From NCBI RefSeq assembly GCF_001044255.1, contig NZ_JYNX01000025.1:23281-87280 (forward strand): DNA of 64,000 bases, read 5' to 3'. The first letter of the stretch is position 1. The number at the start of each line of letters is the position of its first letter. A model generated the notes under the pieces. The model searched no databases and was not told where the DNA came from. It saw only the letters and a list, made by a program, of their open reading frames with translations. The DNA comes from Mycolicibacterium chubuense (GTDB lineage Bacteria; Actinomycetota; Actinomycetes; Mycobacteriales; Mycobacteriaceae). The position numbers were made by a program, and so were the translations under genes. Below, piece after piece: positions 36,256 through 46,274 of this stretch.

Positions 36256-36947
36256 TAGCGATCCATTCCGTAGACGCCGCGCTGTTCGTCGCGAACCAGC
36301 CGGCCGAGTTCGAGTTCGACGACCCGCTGACGCATGGAGTCGACGATGTGGTGGTCGTGGGTGGCCATCAGCACCGTGGTGCCGGTGCGGTTGATCCGCT
36401 CGAGCAGATCCATGATGTCCTTGCTGGTCTCCGGGTCGAGGTTGCCCGTCGGTTCGTCGGCCAGCAGCACCAGCGGCCGGTTGACGAACGCCCGCGCGAT
36501 CGCGACCCGCTGCTGCTCGCCGCCGGACAGCTCGGCGGGCAGGCGGTTGGCCTTGCCGGACAGCCCGACCATCTCGAGCACGTCGGGCACCACCCGGTTG
36601 ATGGTGTCGGCCCGCTTGCCGATCACCTCGAGCGCGAAGGCGACGTTCTCGAAGACCGTCTTCTGCTGCAGCAGCCGGAAATCCTGGAAGACGCAGCCCA
36701 TGACCTGACGCAGACCCGGGATGTGCCGGCCGGACAGCTTGTTCACATGGAACTTGGAGACCCGGATGTCGCCGGAGGACGGGTGCTCCTCGGCCAGCAG
36801 CAGGCGCATGAACGTGGACTTGCCCGACCCGGACGGGCCGATCAGGAAGACGAACTCACCCTTGTCGATCTTGACCGAGACGTTGTCGAGCGCCGGCCGC
36901 GCCGACGACTTGTACTGCTTGGAGACATGGTCGAGGGTGATCATCAC
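36255..36947 (-). CDS. ftsE: Cell division ATP-binding protein FtsE
   Basis: A 230-residue ABC ATPase: Walker [15 protein letters not shown], signature [14 protein letters not shown], Walker [14 protein letters not shown], and H-loop MATHDHH. N-terminal [14 protein letters not shown] is typical of actinobacterial FtsE. Two adjacent ATG codons are possible starts (36947 or 36944). It energises or gates FtsX during septal peptidoglycan hydrolysis. Confidence 0.95.
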   Translation of the reverse strand: MMITLDHVSKQYKSSARPALDNVSVKIDKGEFVFLIGPSGSGKSTFMRLLLAEEHPSSGDIRVSKFHVNKLSGRHIPGLRQVMGCVFQDFRLLQQKTVFENVAFALEVIGKRADTINRVVPDVLEMVGLSGKANRLPAELSGGEQQRVAIARAFVNRPLVLLADEPTGNLDPETSKDIMDLLERINRTGTTVLMATHDHHIVDSMRQRVVELELGRLVRDEQRGVYGMDR

Positions 36948-36996
36948 GGCACGCCAGTGTAGCGGGGAGGCAGGCAGGTACCGCGGCGCCGCCGAA

Positions 36997-37518
36997 TCAC
37001 CGGGGAGGCGTCGCGGTCGTCGCCGGCGGCGCGCCGGGCGGGGCGACCGTGGTGGGCGCCAGCGTCGGCGGTGCCAGGGTGAACGTCTGCGGGTCCAGCG
37101 GTCCCGGGCCGTCCGGGTCGATCACGGTCGTGCCCGGGGCGCCCGGTTCGGTGCTGTCGGTGCTGGTGGGCGACGTGGTGTCCGAGGGTGACGACGTGGT
37201 CGTCGGAGCCGGGGTGGTCGTGGTCGTCGTTGTCGTCGTGGTGGGGGTGGTGGTCTCCGGCGCGCGAGTCTGCACATTGGTCCGCGGCACCCACGTGTAG
37301 TTCGGGTCGGGAACGAAGCCCGGCGGCACCACCTGCGTCTGGTCGGCGGGTTTCTCCGACGAGGCGGGCTGGAAGGTCTGGTTCACCCAGAACAGCGCGA
37401 CGAACGCGAGAAGCAGCGCCGCCGTCGAGGTCCGCATGCGGCCACCGAAGATGTAATTGGGCCAGCCCCGGGTGCTGCCCGGGCGCTTCGGCGCCCAGAT
37501 CCAGTCGGTCCACTTCAT
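36997..37518 (-). CDS. Membrane-anchored Pro/Thr-rich protein (Rv3103c-like)
   Basis: A 173-residue protein: N-terminal [17 protein letters not shown], one membrane helix at about residues 31-46 ([14 protein letters not shown]), then an external tail with [14 protein letters not shown], a Thr-run region (about 88-125) and a proline-rich end. M. tuberculosis has a proline-rich protein of unknown function (Rv3103c) at the same place upstream of ftsE. ATGA overlap with the mscS gene. Probably a cell-wall-spanning protein; its conserved position beside ftsEX hints at a link with division. Confidence 0.75.
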   Translation of the reverse strand: MKWTDWIWAPKRPGSTRGWPNYIFGGRMRTSTAALLLAFVALFWVNQTFQPASSEKPADQTQVVPPGFVPDPNYTWVPRTNVQTRAPETTTPTTTTTTTTTTPAPTTTSSPSDTTSPTSTDSTEPGAPGTTVIDPDGPGPLDPQTFTLAPPTLAPTTVAPPGAPPATTATPPR

Positions 37519-38492
37519 CGCTGCGACTCCGGTTCCGTCGGCGCATCCTTGGCCGCGTCGTCGGATCGGGCGGGGTGCGGGATCGCCGCGACGACGGGCG
37601 CCGCCATCTCACCGGGGGCGACGATGCCGGCCCGGCGCAGTGCGCGTACCACCAGCACGCGCAGCCGACGCCCGACCTCGAACTGCTTGCCCGGCAGTGT
37701 GCGCGCGACCATCCGCAGGTTCACCGTGTCCAGTTCGATGCTCTCCACGCCCATCAGCTGCGGCGCGTCGAGCAGCAGATCCTTGAGTTGGGCATCGTCT
37801 TTGGCCTTGTCGGCCACGCCGTGCAGCACCTCGTTCACCGCGTTGAGGTCGGCTGCCACCGGTACCGGGATGTCGATGACCGCCCTGGCCCAGTCCTTGG
37901 ACAGGTTGACGGTCTTGACGATCTGGCCGTTGGGGATGGTGTACATCTCCCCTTCGGCCGAACGCAGCTTGGTTACGCGCAGCGTCACGTCCTCGACGGT
38001 GCCCTCGGCGGGCAGTGCGATGCCGGCGACGGTCAGCGCGACCAGGTCACCGAAGCCGTACTGCTTCTCGGTGATGATGAAGAATCCCGACAGCAGGTCC
38101 TGCACCAGCCGCTGGGCGCCGAAGCCGAGCGCGGCGCCGATCACGGCAGCGGGCGCCACCAGGGAGCTGATCGGGATCGCGAGGATGTCGGTGATCTGCA
38201 CCAGCACCATCACCAACAGCAGGCCCACGGAGACGTAGGAGATCACCGACGCCACCGCCTGGCGGTGTTTGGCGCTCTCGGAGCGGACCAGCTGATCGCT
38301 TTCCTGGTACTCGGCGTCGATGCGCCGGGTGATGCGCTGCGCGGTCCAGTTGATGAATCTCGCCGCCAGCAGGGCACCAATCAGCAGCAGCGCGATGCGC
38401 ACCCCGCGGTCGAGGATCCACACGCCGATGTCACCGCGCCAGAAGCCGTGCCACCGGGACGCGAGGTCGAATGCTAGAAGCGTGTTGGTCAA
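37515..38492 (-). CDS. MscS-family mechanosensitive channel
   Basis: A 325-residue small-conductance channel-like protein. Helices lie at about residues 25-45, 80-103 and 105-127. The pore-lining third helix and beta domain are recognisable as APAAVIGAALGFGAQRLVQD, LLSGFFIITEKQYGFGD and IPNGQIVKTVNLS. The C-terminus is hydrophilic. It opens on membrane tension to release osmolytes. Placed between prfB (3 nt upstream) and the Pro/Thr-rich gene, as in M. tuberculosis. Confidence 0.88.
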   Translation of the reverse strand: MTNTLLAFDLASRWHGFWRGDIGVWILDRGVRIALLLIGALLAARFINWTAQRITRRIDAEYQESDQLVRSESAKHRQAVASVISYVSVGLLLVMVLVQITDILAIPISSLVAPAAVIGAALGFGAQRLVQDLLSGFFIITEKQYGFGDLVALTVAGIALPAEGTVEDVTLRVTKLRSAEGEMYTIPNGQIVKTVNLSKDWARAVIDIPVPVAADLNAVNEVLHGVADKAKDDAQLKDLLLDAPQLMGVESIELDTVNLRMVARTLPGKQFEVGRRLRVLVVRALRRAGIVAPGEMAAPVVAAIPHPARSDDAAKDAPTEPESQR

Positions 38493-38495
38493 GGG

Positions 38496-39614
38496 CTAGT
38501 CGCTGTCATCTTTTCTGTTACGCCACCGGATCCCGGCCTCGAGGAAGCCGTCGATGTCCCCGTCCAGCACCGCGGCTGGATTCCCGACCTCGTACTCGGT
38601 GCGAAGATCTTTCACCATCTGATAGGGGTGCAGCACGTAGGACCGCATCTGATTGCCCCAGGAGCTGCCGCTGTCGCTCTTGAGAGCGTCCATTTCGGCC
38701 CGCTCCTCTAAGCGCTTGCGTTCCAACAATTTCGCCTGAAGCACGCGCATCGCCGACACCTTGTTCTGCAACTGCGACTTCTCGTTCTGGCAAGTCACGA
38801 CGATACCGGTCGGGATGTGGGTCAGTCGAACAGCAGAGTCGGTGGTGTTCACGGACTGGCCGCCGGGTCCGCTGGAGCGGTACACGTCGACCCGCACGTC
38901 GCCTTCCGGGATGTCGATGTGGTCTGTGGTCTCGGTGACCGGCAACACCTCGACTTCGGCGAACGACGTCTGGCGGCGGCCCTGGTTGTCGAACGGGCTG
39001 ATGCGCACCAGGCGGTGGGTGCCCTGCTCGACCGACAGGGTGCCGTAGGCGAACGGCGCGTGCACGGCGAACGTCGCGCTCTTGATGCCTGCCTCTTCGG
39101 CGTAGGAGGTGTCGTAGACCTCGACCGGGTACTTGTGCTGCTCGGCCCACCGGATGTACATCCGCATCAGCATCTCGGCCCAGTCCGCGGCGTCCACCCC
39201 GCCGGCGCCTGACCGGATGTTGACCAGCGCCTCCCGCTCGTCGTACTCCCCCGAGAGCAGGGTGCGGACCTCCAAGGCCTCGATGTCCTCGCGCAGCTGC
39301 CGCAGCTCGGCGTCGGCCTCGGCGCTTGCGGTGTCCCCGTCCGCGCCGGCTTCCTCGCTGGCCAGCTCGTAGAGCACCGGCAGATCCTCGACGCGCTGGC
39401 GTAACTCCTCGACCCGGCGCAGTTCGTTCTGGGCGTGCGACAGGTCGCTGGTCACCTTCTGCGCCCGCGTCTGGTCGTCCCACAGCTTCGGGTCCGACGC
39501 CTCCTGTTCGAGATTGGCGATGCGACCGCGAAGCCCCTCGACGTCGAGCACACGCTCCACCGTGGTGAGCGCGGAGTCGAGGGCAGCGATGTCGGCTTGA
39601 CGGTCAGGATCCAC
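38496..39614 (-). CDS. prfB: Peptide chain release factor 2
   Basis: A 372-residue class I release factor. The catalytic GGQ is at 251-253 in [20 protein letters not shown], and the UGA/UAA-reading SPF tripeptide is in [16 protein letters not shown]. The frame is continuous, without the programmed +1 frameshift of enterobacterial prfB, as expected in actinobacteria. Start [13 protein letters not shown] at 39614; divergent from fprA. Confidence 0.96.
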   Translation of the reverse strand: MDPDRQADIAALDSALTTVERVLDVEGLRGRIANLEQEASDPKLWDDQTRAQKVTSDLSHAQNELRRVEELRQRVEDLPVLYELASEEAGADGDTASAEADAELRQLREDIEALEVRTLLSGEYDEREALVNIRSGAGGVDAADWAEMLMRMYIRWAEQHKYPVEVYDTSYAEEAGIKSATFAVHAPFAYGTLSVEQGTHRLVRISPFDNQGRRQTSFAEVEVLPVTETTDHIDIPEGDVRVDVYRSSGPGGQSVNTTDSAVRLTHIPTGIVVTCQNEKSQLQNKVSAMRVLQAKLLERKRLEERAEMDALKSDSGSSWGNQMRSYVLHPYQMVKDLRTEYEVGNPAAVLDGDIDGFLEAGIRWRNRKDDSD

Positions 39615-39749
39615 GGGAGATCAGGTTACCGGTCCGCGCGTTCCCCCCGGTCCACGCCGAGCGCGTTCTAGCATCGGGAGGCAACCCTCGTCCGGCCGCG
39701 TCGCGACAGCCCCCTGCGCGTGGCCGGGCAGCGACAGAAGGCAGCCCAC

Positions 39750-41135
39750 ATGCCCCCTTTGCGTCCGTATCACGTCGCGATCGTCGGCTCGGGACCGTCC
39801 GGGTTCTTCGCTGCGGCCTCGCTGTTGAAGGCCGCCGGATCCGGCGACGACCCCGCGCAGCGCGACGTCCGTGTCGACATGCTCGAGATGCTGCCCACCC
39901 CGTGGGGTCTGGTGCGGTCGGGCGTCGCACCGGACCATCCGAAGATCAAGTCGATCTCGGCGCAGTTCGACAAGACCGCCGCCGATCCGCGGTTCCGGTT
40001 CTTCGGCAACGTCGTCGTCGGCGAGCACGTGCAGGCCGAAGAGCTCGCCCAGCGCTACGACGCCGTGATCTATGCCCACGGCACGCAGTCGGACCGGCCG
40101 CTGGGCATCCCCGGGGAAGACCTCCCGGGCAGTGTGGCCGCCGTCGACTTCGTCGGCTGGTACAACGCCCATCCTGATTTTGCCGATCTCGCGCCCGACT
40201 TGACGTGCCGTCGCGCTGTTGTCATTGGCAACGGCAACGTGGCGATCGACGTCGCGCGCATCCTGGTCAGCGATCCGGACGTGCTCGCAGCGACCGACAT
40301 CGCCGACCACGCGCTGGAGTCGCTACGCGATCGCGGCGTTGAGGAGGTGTTGATCATCGGCAGGCGCGGCCCGCTGCAGGCGCCGTTCACCACGCTCGAG
40401 CTTCGTGAGCTCGGCGACCTCGAGGCCCTCGGTGACGTCGACGTGATCATCGACCCGGCCGACTTCGCCGACATCACCGACGAGGACCTCGAGGCCGCGG
40501 GCAAGACCGTGCGCAACAACATCAAGGTGCTGCGCGGCTACGTGGAATTGGAACCGCGCGGGGCCAAGCGGCGCATCGTGTTCCGGTTCCGCACGTCGCC
40601 GATCGAGATCAAGGGCGACGGCAAGGTGGAGTCGATCGTGTTGGGCCGCAACGTTCTCGTGCGCGGTGCCGACGGCCGGGTCTCGGCCCGCGACACCGGT
40701 GAGCGCGAGGAGGTGCCCGCGCAGCTCGTGGTCCGCGCGGTCGGATACCGCGGACTGCCGATGCCCGGTCTGCCGTTCGACGAGCGGTCCGGCACCATCC
40801 CCCACACGGACGGGAAGGTCGAGGGCAGCCGCAACGCCTACGTCGTGGGCTGGATCAAGCGTGGGCCGACCGGCGTGATCGGCAGCAACAAGAGCGATTC
40901 CCAGGAGACCGTCAACACCGTGCTCGCCGATCTGCGCGCGGCCGAACCCACCGACATCGGTCCCGACCACGCCGAACAGGTGGAGCGGTGGCTGCTCGAA
41001 CGGCAGCCCAAGCTCGTCACCAACGACCACTGGAAACTCATCGACGCGCACGAGCGCACGGCGGGCGAGGGCTCCGGGCGCCCGCGGGTGAAGCTGACCA
41101 GTCTGGAGGAGCTGCTACGGATCGGGCACGGGTGA
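39750..41135 (+). CDS. fprA: NADPH-ferredoxin reductase FprA
   Basis: A 461-residue adrenodoxin-reductase-type flavoenzyme. The FAD motif is VAIVGSGPSGFFAAASLL, with DMLEMLPTPWGLVRSGVAPD following; the NADP motif VIGNGNVAIDVARIL comes later, and the end has GWIKRGPTGVIGSNKSDSQE. It passes electrons from NADPH to ferredoxins that serve cytochromes P450. The ATG at 39750 (AGAAGG upstream) gives MPPLRPYHVA, matching the M. tuberculosis protein; the frame extends ten codons further upstream. Confidence 0.95.
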   Translation: MPPLRPYHVAIVGSGPSGFFAAASLLKAAGSGDDPAQRDVRVDMLEMLPTPWGLVRSGVAPDHPKIKSISAQFDKTAADPRFRFFGNVVVGEHVQAEELAQRYDAVIYAHGTQSDRPLGIPGEDLPGSVAAVDFVGWYNAHPDFADLAPDLTCRRAVVIGNGNVAIDVARILVSDPDVLAATDIADHALESLRDRGVEEVLIIGRRGPLQAPFTTLELRELGDLEALGDVDVIIDPADFADITDEDLEAAGKTVRNNIKVLRGYVELEPRGAKRRIVFRFRTSPIEIKGDGKVESIVLGRNVLVRGADGRVSARDTGEREEVPAQLVVRAVGYRGLPMPGLPFDERSGTIPHTDGKVEGSRNAYVVGWIKRGPTGVIGSNKSDSQETVNTVLADLRAAEPTDIGPDHAEQVERWLLERQPKLVTNDHWKLIDAHERTAGEGSGRPRVKLTSLEELLRIGHG

Positions 41136-41450
41136 GGGAGCGAACGCCCACTTCTCGGGATTGCCCGGCGAGTACACCACGTCGATGAGCTGACCCATCG
41201 TGGGCCAGGCGTTCACATCGACGACCATGCGTGTGTAGACGGTGTACTCGTTGACCGTCGGCCCGTTGATAACGCCGGTGATGGTGACGTACTGCTCGCC
41301 GGTCATGTCGCTCGGGCGGGGGCTGACGCCGGTGACGAGGAGCGTTCCGGGCACCCAATCGCTGCCCGCACCACGCTTGCGCATGATTCGGGGCGCCACG
41401 ACTAGCACGATGGCACCGATGATGAGCAGCATGATCGCGAGTTCGGCCAC
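41115..41450 (-). CDS. Small membrane-anchored hypothetical protein
   Basis: A 111-residue protein with one N-terminal membrane helix ([19 protein letters not shown]), then a soluble beta-rich part with [20 protein letters not shown] and [13 protein letters not shown]. Start could be the GTG at 41450 or one at 41471. It overlaps the fprA 3' end by 21 nt in convergent orientation and is divergent from the phosphatase gene. This type of short protein is conserved in mycobacteria; function unknown. Confidence 0.65.
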   Translation of the reverse strand: MAELAIMLLIIGAIVLVVAPRIMRKRGAGSDWVPGTLLVTGVSPRPSDMTGEQYVTITGVINGPTVNEYTVYTRMVVDVNAWPTMGQLIDVVYSPGNPEKWAFAPSPVPDP

Positions 41451-41473
41451 ACCGCCATGGTAGGACGGCACCT

Positions 41474-42262
41474 ATGAGCACCGATTTCCCCGATGTCGCC
41501 GACGACCTCGCCCTGGCCCTCACGCTGGCCGAGGAGGCCGATGCGCTGACGATGCAGCGCTTCGGCGCCGTGGACCTGCGCGTGGAGACCAAACCCGACA
41601 TGACCCCCGCCACCGACGCCGACCTCGATGCCGAGACGCTGCTGCGGGACCGGCTCGCCGAGCATCGCCCCGCGGATTCGGTGTTCGGCGAAGAGTTCGG
41701 GGGGACAAAGGAATTCACCGGCCGTCAGTGGGTGGTCGATCCGATCGACGGCACCAAGAACTTCGTCCGCGGCGTGCCGGTGTGGGCGACGCTGATCGCC
41801 CTGCTCGTCGACGGCGTCCCCACGGTCGGCGTCGTCAGCGCGCCCGCCCTGGCGCGGCGGTGGTGGGCCGGCAGGGGTCAGGGCGCGTTCAGTTCGTTTG
41901 CCGGCACGACCCGCCGGATCTCGGTCTCGGCCGTCGCCGACCTCGGTTCGGCCAGTCTGTCGTACTCCGACCTGACCACCGGGTGGGACGCGGCGCGCCC
42001 CACGTTCCTCGAGCTCACGGACACGGTGTGGCGGGTGCGCGGGTACGGCGATTTCTGGTCCTACTGCCTGGTCGCCGAGGGCGCCGTCGACGTCGCCGTG
42101 GAGCCGGAGGTCAAGCTGTGGGACCTGGCACCGCTCGACATCCTGGTGCGCGAGGCCGGCGGCCGCTTCACCGATCTCGCCGCGCAGCCCGGCCCGCACG
42201 GCGGCAGCGCGGTGGCCACCAACGGTCTGCTCCACGACACGGTGCTCGCCGCACTTCGGTGA
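41474..42262 (+). CDS. Inositol-monophosphatase-fold histidinol-phosphatase (HisN-like)
   Basis: A 262-residue Mg-dependent phosphatase. The metal-binding motifs are GEEFGG (E about 75), [15 protein letters not shown], and the C-terminal [18 protein letters not shown]. It matches M. tuberculosis Rv3137, described as the HisN-type histidinol-phosphate phosphatase, and has the same neighbours (fadE24, fadE23 downstream). An inositol or other sugar phosphatase activity cannot be excluded from sequence alone. Confidence 0.85.
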   Translation: MSTDFPDVADDLALALTLAEEADALTMQRFGAVDLRVETKPDMTPATDADLDAETLLRDRLAEHRPADSVFGEEFGGTKEFTGRQWVVDPIDGTKNFVRGVPVWATLIALLVDGVPTVGVVSAPALARRWWAGRGQGAFSSFAGTTRRISVSAVADLGSASLSYSDLTTGWDAARPTFLELTDTVWRVRGYGDFWSYCLVAEGAVDVAVEPEVKLWDLAPLDILVREAGGRFTDLAAQPGPHGGSAVATNGLLHDTVLAALR

Positions 42263-42333
42263 CGCTTCCGGACTTTGCCGCACGCCCCGGCGACCGGTCG
42301 GCGATGATGTGAGGTGCGCAACAGATCGGCGGA

Positions 42334-42377
42334 CCTTACTCAATAGTCAGTTCCGATACCTTACTCTGGAGTCAGTT
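42334..42377. promoter_or_regulatory. Tandem 25-bp-spaced repeats upstream of fadE24
   Basis: CCTTACTC-AATA-GTCAGTT (42334-42352) and CCTTACTC-TGGA-GTCAGTT (42359-42377) repeat with a 25-bp period; within each unit ACTC(N2)GAGT or ACT(N4)AGT is dyad-like. Position 43-86 nt before the fadE24 ATG suits a regulator's double operator. Confidence 0.6.
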
Positions 42378-42420
42378 GCGCATCTGCGTTTCTCCGACAC
42401 CACCTGAGGGCAGCTGACCA

Positions 42421-43803
42421 ATGACGAACACCCTGCCGTCCAAGCGATCCGGCCACGAGAGTGCGGTCGGTCTGCACAAGCACAAGCGGTCCGCGACCGA
42501 CATCGGAATCGCGCTGCTCACGCCCCTCCTGGGGCAGGAGTTCCTGGACAAGTACAACCTGCGGGACCCGCTCAACCGGGGGCTGAAGTACGGCGTGAAG
42601 CAGGTCTTCTCCGCCGCGGGCGCCTCGACGCGTCAGTTCAAGCGTGTCCAGGCCCTCGGCAAGCCGGCGACCCGCCTGAAGGCCAGCGGCTCCGACTACT
42701 TCGATCTGACGCCCGACGACGATCAGAAGATGATCGTGCAGACCGTCGAGGAGTTCGCCGAGGAGATCCTGCGGCCGGCTGCCCACGACGCCGACGCCGC
42801 GGCGACGTATCCCCCTGACCTGATCACCAAGGCCGCCGAACTGGGCGTCACGGCGATCAACATCCCGGAGGACTTCGACGGCATCGCCGAACACCGGGGC
42901 ACGGTCACCAACGCGCTCGTCGCGGAGGCCCTGGCCTACGGCGACATGGGTCTGGCTCTGCCGATCCTCGCGCCCGGCGGCGTCGCGTCGGCTCTGACCC
43001 ACTGGGGCAGTGCTGATCAGCAGGCGACGTACCTGCCGGAGTTCGCCGGCGAGAACGTGCCGCAGGCGTGTGTCGCCATCGCCGAGCCGCACCCGCTGTT
43101 CGACCCGACGGCACTGAAGACCACCGCGGTGCGCACGCCGAGCGGATACCGGCTGGACGGGGTCAAGTCGCTGGTGCCCGCGGCGGCCGACGCCGAGGTG
43201 TTCATCATCGCCGCGCAGCTCAACGGGAAGCCGACGCTGTTCGTGGTCGAGTCGTCCGCGGCCGGGCTCACGGTCACCACCGATCCGAGCATGGGTATCC
43301 GCGCGGCCGCCCTGGGCCGCGTGGAACTCGACAAGGTCACCGTGCCGCTCGGCGCGCGGCTGGGCGGGGATGTCGCCGAGGCCGAACACGACTGCAACTA
43401 CTCCGAGGCGATCGCGCTGTCCCGGCTGGGCTGGGCCGCCCTGGCGGTCGGCACCTCGCACGCGGTCCTCGACTACGTCGTTCCCTACGTCAAGGAGCGC
43501 GAGGCGTTCGGCGAGCCGATCGCACACCGGCAGTCGGTGGCGTTCATGTGCGCCAACATCGCGATCGAGCTCGACGGTCTGCGGCTGATCACGTGGCGCG
43601 GCGCCGCGCGCGCCGAGCAGGGACTGTCGTTCGCACGCGAGGCCGCGCTGGCCAAGAAGCTGGGCACCGACAAGGGCATGCAGATCGGCCTCGACGGCGT
43701 GCAACTGCTCGGCGGCCACGGCTACACCAAGGAACACCCGGTCGAACGCTGGTACCGCGACCTGCGGGCTCTCGGCGTCGCCGAGGGTGTCGTCGTTCTG
43801 TAG
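42421..43803 (+). CDS. fadE24: Acyl-CoA dehydrogenase FadE24
   Basis: A 460-residue acyl-CoA dehydrogenase-fold protein with an extra N-terminal segment (residues 1-90, basic, including LGQEFLDKYNLRDPLNRGLK) before the ACAD core. Core features: YGDMGLALPIL, ACVAIAEPHPLFD, LSRLGWAALAVGTSHAVLDY, FGEPIAHRQSVAFMCANI and LLGGHGYTKEHPVERWYRD. M. tuberculosis Rv3139 has the same length and position. It pairs with fadE23 32 nt downstream; the two probably form a heteromeric FadE complex, as known for several mycobacterial FadE pairs. Substrate unknown. Confidence 0.9.
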   Translation: MTNTLPSKRSGHESAVGLHKHKRSATDIGIALLTPLLGQEFLDKYNLRDPLNRGLKYGVKQVFSAAGASTRQFKRVQALGKPATRLKASGSDYFDLTPDDDQKMIVQTVEEFAEEILRPAAHDADAAATYPPDLITKAAELGVTAINIPEDFDGIAEHRGTVTNALVAEALAYGDMGLALPILAPGGVASALTHWGSADQQATYLPEFAGENVPQACVAIAEPHPLFDPTALKTTAVRTPSGYRLDGVKSLVPAAADAEVFIIAAQLNGKPTLFVVESSAAGLTVTTDPSMGIRAAALGRVELDKVTVPLGARLGGDVAEAEHDCNYSEAIALSRLGWAALAVGTSHAVLDYVVPYVKEREAFGEPIAHRQSVAFMCANIAIELDGLRLITWRGAARAEQGLSFAREAALAKKLGTDKGMQIGLDGVQLLGGHGYTKEHPVERWYRDLRALGVAEGVVVL

Positions 43804-43835
43804 ACAAGCAGCCTCTCTAGGAAAGCGGGACGATC

Positions 43836-45047
43836 ATGGCGATCAATCTGGAAATGCCGAAGAAGCTGCAGGCGGTCATCGAGAAAGGCCACCAGGGTGC
43901 GGCCGAGATGCTGCGGCCGATCTCGCGCAAGTACGACCTGCGCGAGCACGACTACCCGGTCGAGCTCGACACGCTGGCCACCCTCTTCGAGGGCATCTCG
44001 GAGGCGAACACGATCTCGTTCGCAGGCGCCGAGGCCTTCCAGCGCGACGAGAACGGACCCAAGGGAAACATCAACGGCGCCAACATGTCTGCGCTCCTCA
44101 ACGCCCTCGAGGTGAGCTGGGGTGACGTCGCACTGCTGCTCTCGGTGCCCTACCAGGGTCTCGGCAACGCCGCGATCTCGAGCGTGGCCTCGCCCGAGCA
44201 GCTCGAGCGACTCGGCAAGGTGTGGGCCGCGATGGCCATCACCGAGCCCGGCTTCGGCTCGGATTCCGCGGCGGTGTCGACCACCGCCGTGCTCGACGGC
44301 GACGAGTACGTCATCAACGGCGAGAAGATCTACGTGACCGCCGGGTCCCGCGCCACCCACATCGTCGTGTGGGCGACGCTGGACAAGACCAAGGGCCGCG
44401 CGGCGATCAAGTCGTTCATCGTGCCGCGCGATCATCCCGGCGTCACGGTGGAGCGGCTGGAGAACAAGCTCGGCATCAAGGCCTCCGACACCGCCGCGAT
44501 CCGCTTCGACAACGCCCGCATCCCCAAGGAGAACCTGCTCGGAAGCCCCGAGATCCAGGTGGACAAGGGGTTCGCGGGGGTGATGGAGACCTTCGACAAC
44601 ACCCGGCCGATCGTGGCCGCGATGGCCGTCGGGGTCGCCCGCGCCGCGCTGGAGGAACTGCGCAAGATCCTCACCGAGGCCGGCATCGAGATCTCCTACG
44701 ACAAGCCTGCGCATGCGCAGAGCGCAGCCGCCGCGGAGTTCCTGCGGATGGAGGCCGACTGGGAGGCCGGCTATCTGTTGACGGTGCGTTCGGCCTGGCA
44801 GGCCGACAACAAGATCCCGAACTCCAAAGAGGCGTCGATGGGCAAGGCCAAGGCCGCCCGGGTCGGTACCGACATCACCCTCAAGGCGGTCGAGATGGCC
44901 GGTACCACTGGCTATTCCGAGCAGACCCTGCTCGAGAAGTGGGCCCGGGACTCGAAGATCCTCGACATCTTCGAAGGCACCCAGCAGATCCAGCAGCTGG
45001 TGGTCGCCCGCCGCCTTCTCGGCCTGTCCTCGGCCGAATTGAAGTAG
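43836..45047 (+). CDS. fadE23: Acyl-CoA dehydrogenase FadE23
   Basis: A 403-residue acyl-CoA dehydrogenase with ITEPGFGSDSAAVSTTAV, GEKIYVTAGSRATHIVVWAT, FDNTRPIVAAMAVGVARAAL and the C-terminal KILDIFEGTQQIQQLVVARR (EGT motif, FAD-linked). It corresponds to Rv3140 and is co-transcribed with fadE24 under the repeat-bearing promoter. A heterotetramer with FadE24 is likely. Convergent with the glycosyltransferase gene, one base apart. Confidence 0.9.
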   Translation: MAINLEMPKKLQAVIEKGHQGAAEMLRPISRKYDLREHDYPVELDTLATLFEGISEANTISFAGAEAFQRDENGPKGNINGANMSALLNALEVSWGDVALLLSVPYQGLGNAAISSVASPEQLERLGKVWAAMAITEPGFGSDSAAVSTTAVLDGDEYVINGEKIYVTAGSRATHIVVWATLDKTKGRAAIKSFIVPRDHPGVTVERLENKLGIKASDTAAIRFDNARIPKENLLGSPEIQVDKGFAGVMETFDNTRPIVAAMAVGVARAALEELRKILTEAGIEISYDKPAHAQSAAAAEFLRMEADWEAGYLLTVRSAWQADNKIPNSKEASMGKAKAARVGTDITLKAVEMAGTTGYSEQTLLEKWARDSKILDIFEGTQQIQQLVVARRLLGLSSAELK

Positions 45048-45048
45048 C

Positions 45049-46272
45049 TCAGCGCTCCATCAACTCCTCGAAGAGGTCCGCGCCGCGGGCAACGCCTCCG
45101 GTGGCGCGGAACCCCTGGGCGACCCTGGCGGCGCCGGGCCCCATCGTCATCGCCTCGTGAATCTTGCGGCGCAGCCGGGGTACGGACAACCGCCGGGCCG
45201 GAAGCCGCGTTCCGCAGCCGGCGACCTCTGCCCGCCGAGCGACCTCGAACTGGTCGCGTCCGTAGGGCACCACACAGACCGGGACGCCCCGGGCCAGCGC
45301 GCGCTGGGTCCCGCCCATCCCCCCGTGGGTGACGGCGCAGACCGCCCGGGCCAAGACCTGATCGTGGTCGACGAACCGGCGGACGGTCACGCGGGGGCGG
45401 TCGACCAGACCTTCGGTGACTCCGGCGGGCAGCGTGGCCACCACGTGGACCGGGTCGTCGGTCAGCGCGGCAGCGGCGGCGCTCACGAGGTCCGCGTCGT
45501 TCTGCCGCTCCGACGAGGTCGTCACCAGGACGATGGGCCGGTCGATGGACGAGAGCCACTCCGGTGGTTCGCCCGCCACCGGTTCGGGAACGCAGGGGCC
45601 GATCATGTGCACGTTCGATCCCCAGTCAGCCGTGTACTGGAACGGTGTACCGGTCGCGAGGAACAGCAGTGGCGGGCGACGGAGGAAGTCGTCGAGTGAT
45701 GCGACGGGCCGGACGCCCAACGGCGCGCGAATCGCGTTGATAGCTGCCACCGCCGGCCGTTGCAGAGGCCGGTTGACCGCAGCGCGGACCACGGCGTCGC
45801 GCCACCGGCCGACGATGCCCCGCACGGGGCGAAGCCCCAGTCCGAACGGGGGAACGCCCTCGACGTCGAGCGCCGGCGTGTAGGGCGAGAAGCTTGCCCA
45901 CGGTAAGTCCGCGGCATCGGCGGCTGTCTGCGCTCCCCAGCAGTTGACGTCGACCAGCAAGCCGTCGGGCGCGACCTCGGCGATCGCGGCGCGAAGATCG
46001 CCGACCTCGTAAGGCGCGCGGCGGCGGAAGGCCGACACCGACAGCCGCAGTGCTGATACGGGGTTGGCCGCCCTCCAGTCGTCCATCTCGATGGCCTCGA
46101 TGCGGGGATCGATGGAAGCCGCTGAAAATCCCTGCGCGACAGCAGTTTCAACACCGTCCGCCAGGGTGCGAATGTGGATCTGGTGGCCGCGTGCCATGAG
46201 CTCGGCCAGCAGCGCGCTCAGAGGCAGCAGGTGCCCCAGTGCGGGTGAGGTGTAGGCAAGGATGGTGGCCAT
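45049..46272 (-). CDS. GT1 family glycosyltransferase
   Basis: A 407-residue GT-B fold transferase of the macrolide/UGT type. The N-terminus is ILAYTSPALGHLLPLSALLA (acceptor side). The C-terminal sugar-nucleotide region has VTHGGMGGTQRALARGVPVC and VVPYGRDQFEVARRAEVAG, the GT1 donor-binding signature. It starts 2 nt after the cyclase-AAA gene stop, so the two share a transcript. Possible acceptors include glycolipids or xenobiotics; not predictable. Confidence 0.85.
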   Translation of the reverse strand: MATILAYTSPALGHLLPLSALLAELMARGHQIHIRTLADGVETAVAQGFSAASIDPRIEAIEMDDWRAANPVSALRLSVSAFRRRAPYEVGDLRAAIAEVAPDGLLVDVNCWGAQTAADAADLPWASFSPYTPALDVEGVPPFGLGLRPVRGIVGRWRDAVVRAAVNRPLQRPAVAAINAIRAPLGVRPVASLDDFLRRPPLLFLATGTPFQYTADWGSNVHMIGPCVPEPVAGEPPEWLSSIDRPIVLVTTSSERQNDADLVSAAAAALTDDPVHVVATLPAGVTEGLVDRPRVTVRRFVDHDQVLARAVCAVTHGGMGGTQRALARGVPVCVVPYGRDQFEVARRAEVAGCGTRLPARRLSVPRLRRKIHEAMTMGPGAARVAQGFRATGGVARGADLFEELMER

Positions 46273-46274
46273 CG

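Noticed and set aside
37200-37265. Simple repeat of GTCGTC/GGTGGT type as a possible array or regulatory repeat
   Set aside because: It encodes the threonine-rich tail of the protein at 36997-37518; imperfect codon repeats, not CRISPR or a satellite.
38496-39614. Programmed frameshift in prfB
   Set aside because: The frame is continuous from ATG to stop, with no in-frame TGA near the start.
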